From Eubacteriales Family XIII. Incertae Sedis bacterium (GTDB lineage Bacteria; Bacillota; Clostridia; Peptostreptococcales; Anaerovoracaceae), in the NCBI GenBank assembly GCA_031283865.1, contig JAITAX010000086.1:1-5817 (forward strand): a stretch of 5,817 bases of DNA, given 5' to 3'. Shown here piece after piece: positions 5,595 through 5,817 of the stretch. Positions within the stretch are counted from its first letter, which is position 1. Each line of letters begins with the position of its first letter. The position numbers and the translations under genes are program-made. A model generated the notes under the pieces. That model did not search any database and was not told where the DNA came from. It saw nothing but the letters and a program-made list of their open reading frames with translations.

Positions 5595-5817
5595 CTACAG
5601 CAACGCGCAATAGGCGGCCGCGATCTCCGCAGCTGCGCGGCAGTTGTTTTGCACCAACTGTATGTTCGTTTCCAAGCGCGCGCCGCCCGTTGCTTCCAAG
5701 ACCTTGCACAGGATGAAAGGCGTGGACTCTTTGCCGTGTATGCGCTGTGCTTTCGCCTCAGCCAAGGCTTTTTCGATTGCGGCGTTGATCGGCGCCTCAT
5801 CCATCGCGTACCGCTCC
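5595..5817 (-). CDS. psuG: Pseudouridine-5'-phosphate glycosidase, C-terminal 73 codons
   Basis: The 3' end of a gene whose start lies beyond the right edge; the frame is open from the edge to the TAG at 5595-5597. The enzyme cleaves the C-glycosidic bond of pseudouridine 5'-phosphate to uracil and ribose 5-phosphate. Seen: the PsuG C-terminal signature, with an AIEKALAEA helix, then IHGKESTPFIL, LEATGG, and LETNIQLVQNN-RAAAEIA near the end. Known: in PsuG proteins this block (GK.vTPFLL...TgG.SL.aNi.Lv.nNa) closes the C-terminal part of the protein. The pair with psuK directly downstream is the usual operon. The active-site Lys, Glu and Asp residues of the family lie upstream of the window and cannot be checked. 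A methionine at 5804 is internal to the gene and should not be taken as a start. Confidence 0.94.
   Translation of the reverse strand, partial: ERYAMDEAPINAAIEKALAEAKAQRIHGKESTPFILCKVLEATGGARLETNIQLVQNNCRAAAEIAAAYCALL

Overview
The window looks like a piece of a GC-rich anaerobic Bacillota (Clostridia-type) chromosome. The reasons are strong AAGGAGG-type ribosome binding sites, a thioredoxin reductase of the bacterial NADPH type, and a secreted phosphodiester glycosidase with C-terminal 'YNI.G.NYFKLRDLA' stalk-type repeats that I associate with Clostridia. There is also a TrsS-like radical SAM gene, a family I recall mainly from strict anaerobes. The lineage is an inference from family distribution, not a measurement.

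Layout. (1) Positions 1-2758, all on the minus strand: a tight run of trxB (thioredoxin reductase), a TrsS-type radical SAM protein and a TrsM-type class I methyltransferase cut by the left window edge. The first two genes are separated by 17 nt or overlap, depending on the start chosen, and the next pair by 36 nt, so they read as one operon. (2) Positions 2759-3036: a 278-nt divergent regulatory region. It holds one good sigma-A-type promoter per strand, both with 17-bp spacers, three perfect tandem copies of an 11-bp GC-rich unit between them, and a hairpin in the trxB leader. (3) Positions 3037-4530, plus strand: a secreted protein with a NAGPA-like phosphodiester glycosidase domain and a C-terminal copper-amine-oxidase-N-like (stalk) region, visibly lower in GC than its neighbours. 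(4) Positions 4531-4621: a convergent intergenic region with a perfect 15-bp stem that probably terminates transcription from both sides, plus a second small hairpin. (5) Positions 4622-5817, minus strand: psuK (pseudouridine kinase) downstream of the 3' end of psuG (pseudouridine-5'-phosphate glycosidase), a complete two-step pseudouridine salvage pair of which psuG is cut by the right edge.

How the genes work together. The psuG-psuK pair phosphorylates pseudouridine and then breaks its C-glycosidic bond to give uracil and ribose 5-phosphate. The trxB-trsS-trsM operon is the least understood part. It places a dithiol reductase next to a cysteine-rich radical SAM enzyme with two CX3CX2C motifs and a SAM-dependent methyltransferase. 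To my knowledge the substrate of this group has not been established. It is the best candidate in the window for an undescribed pathway, and its remaining genes should lie to the left of position 1. The glycosidase is expressed separately and probably acts at the cell surface on a glycosyl phosphodiester.
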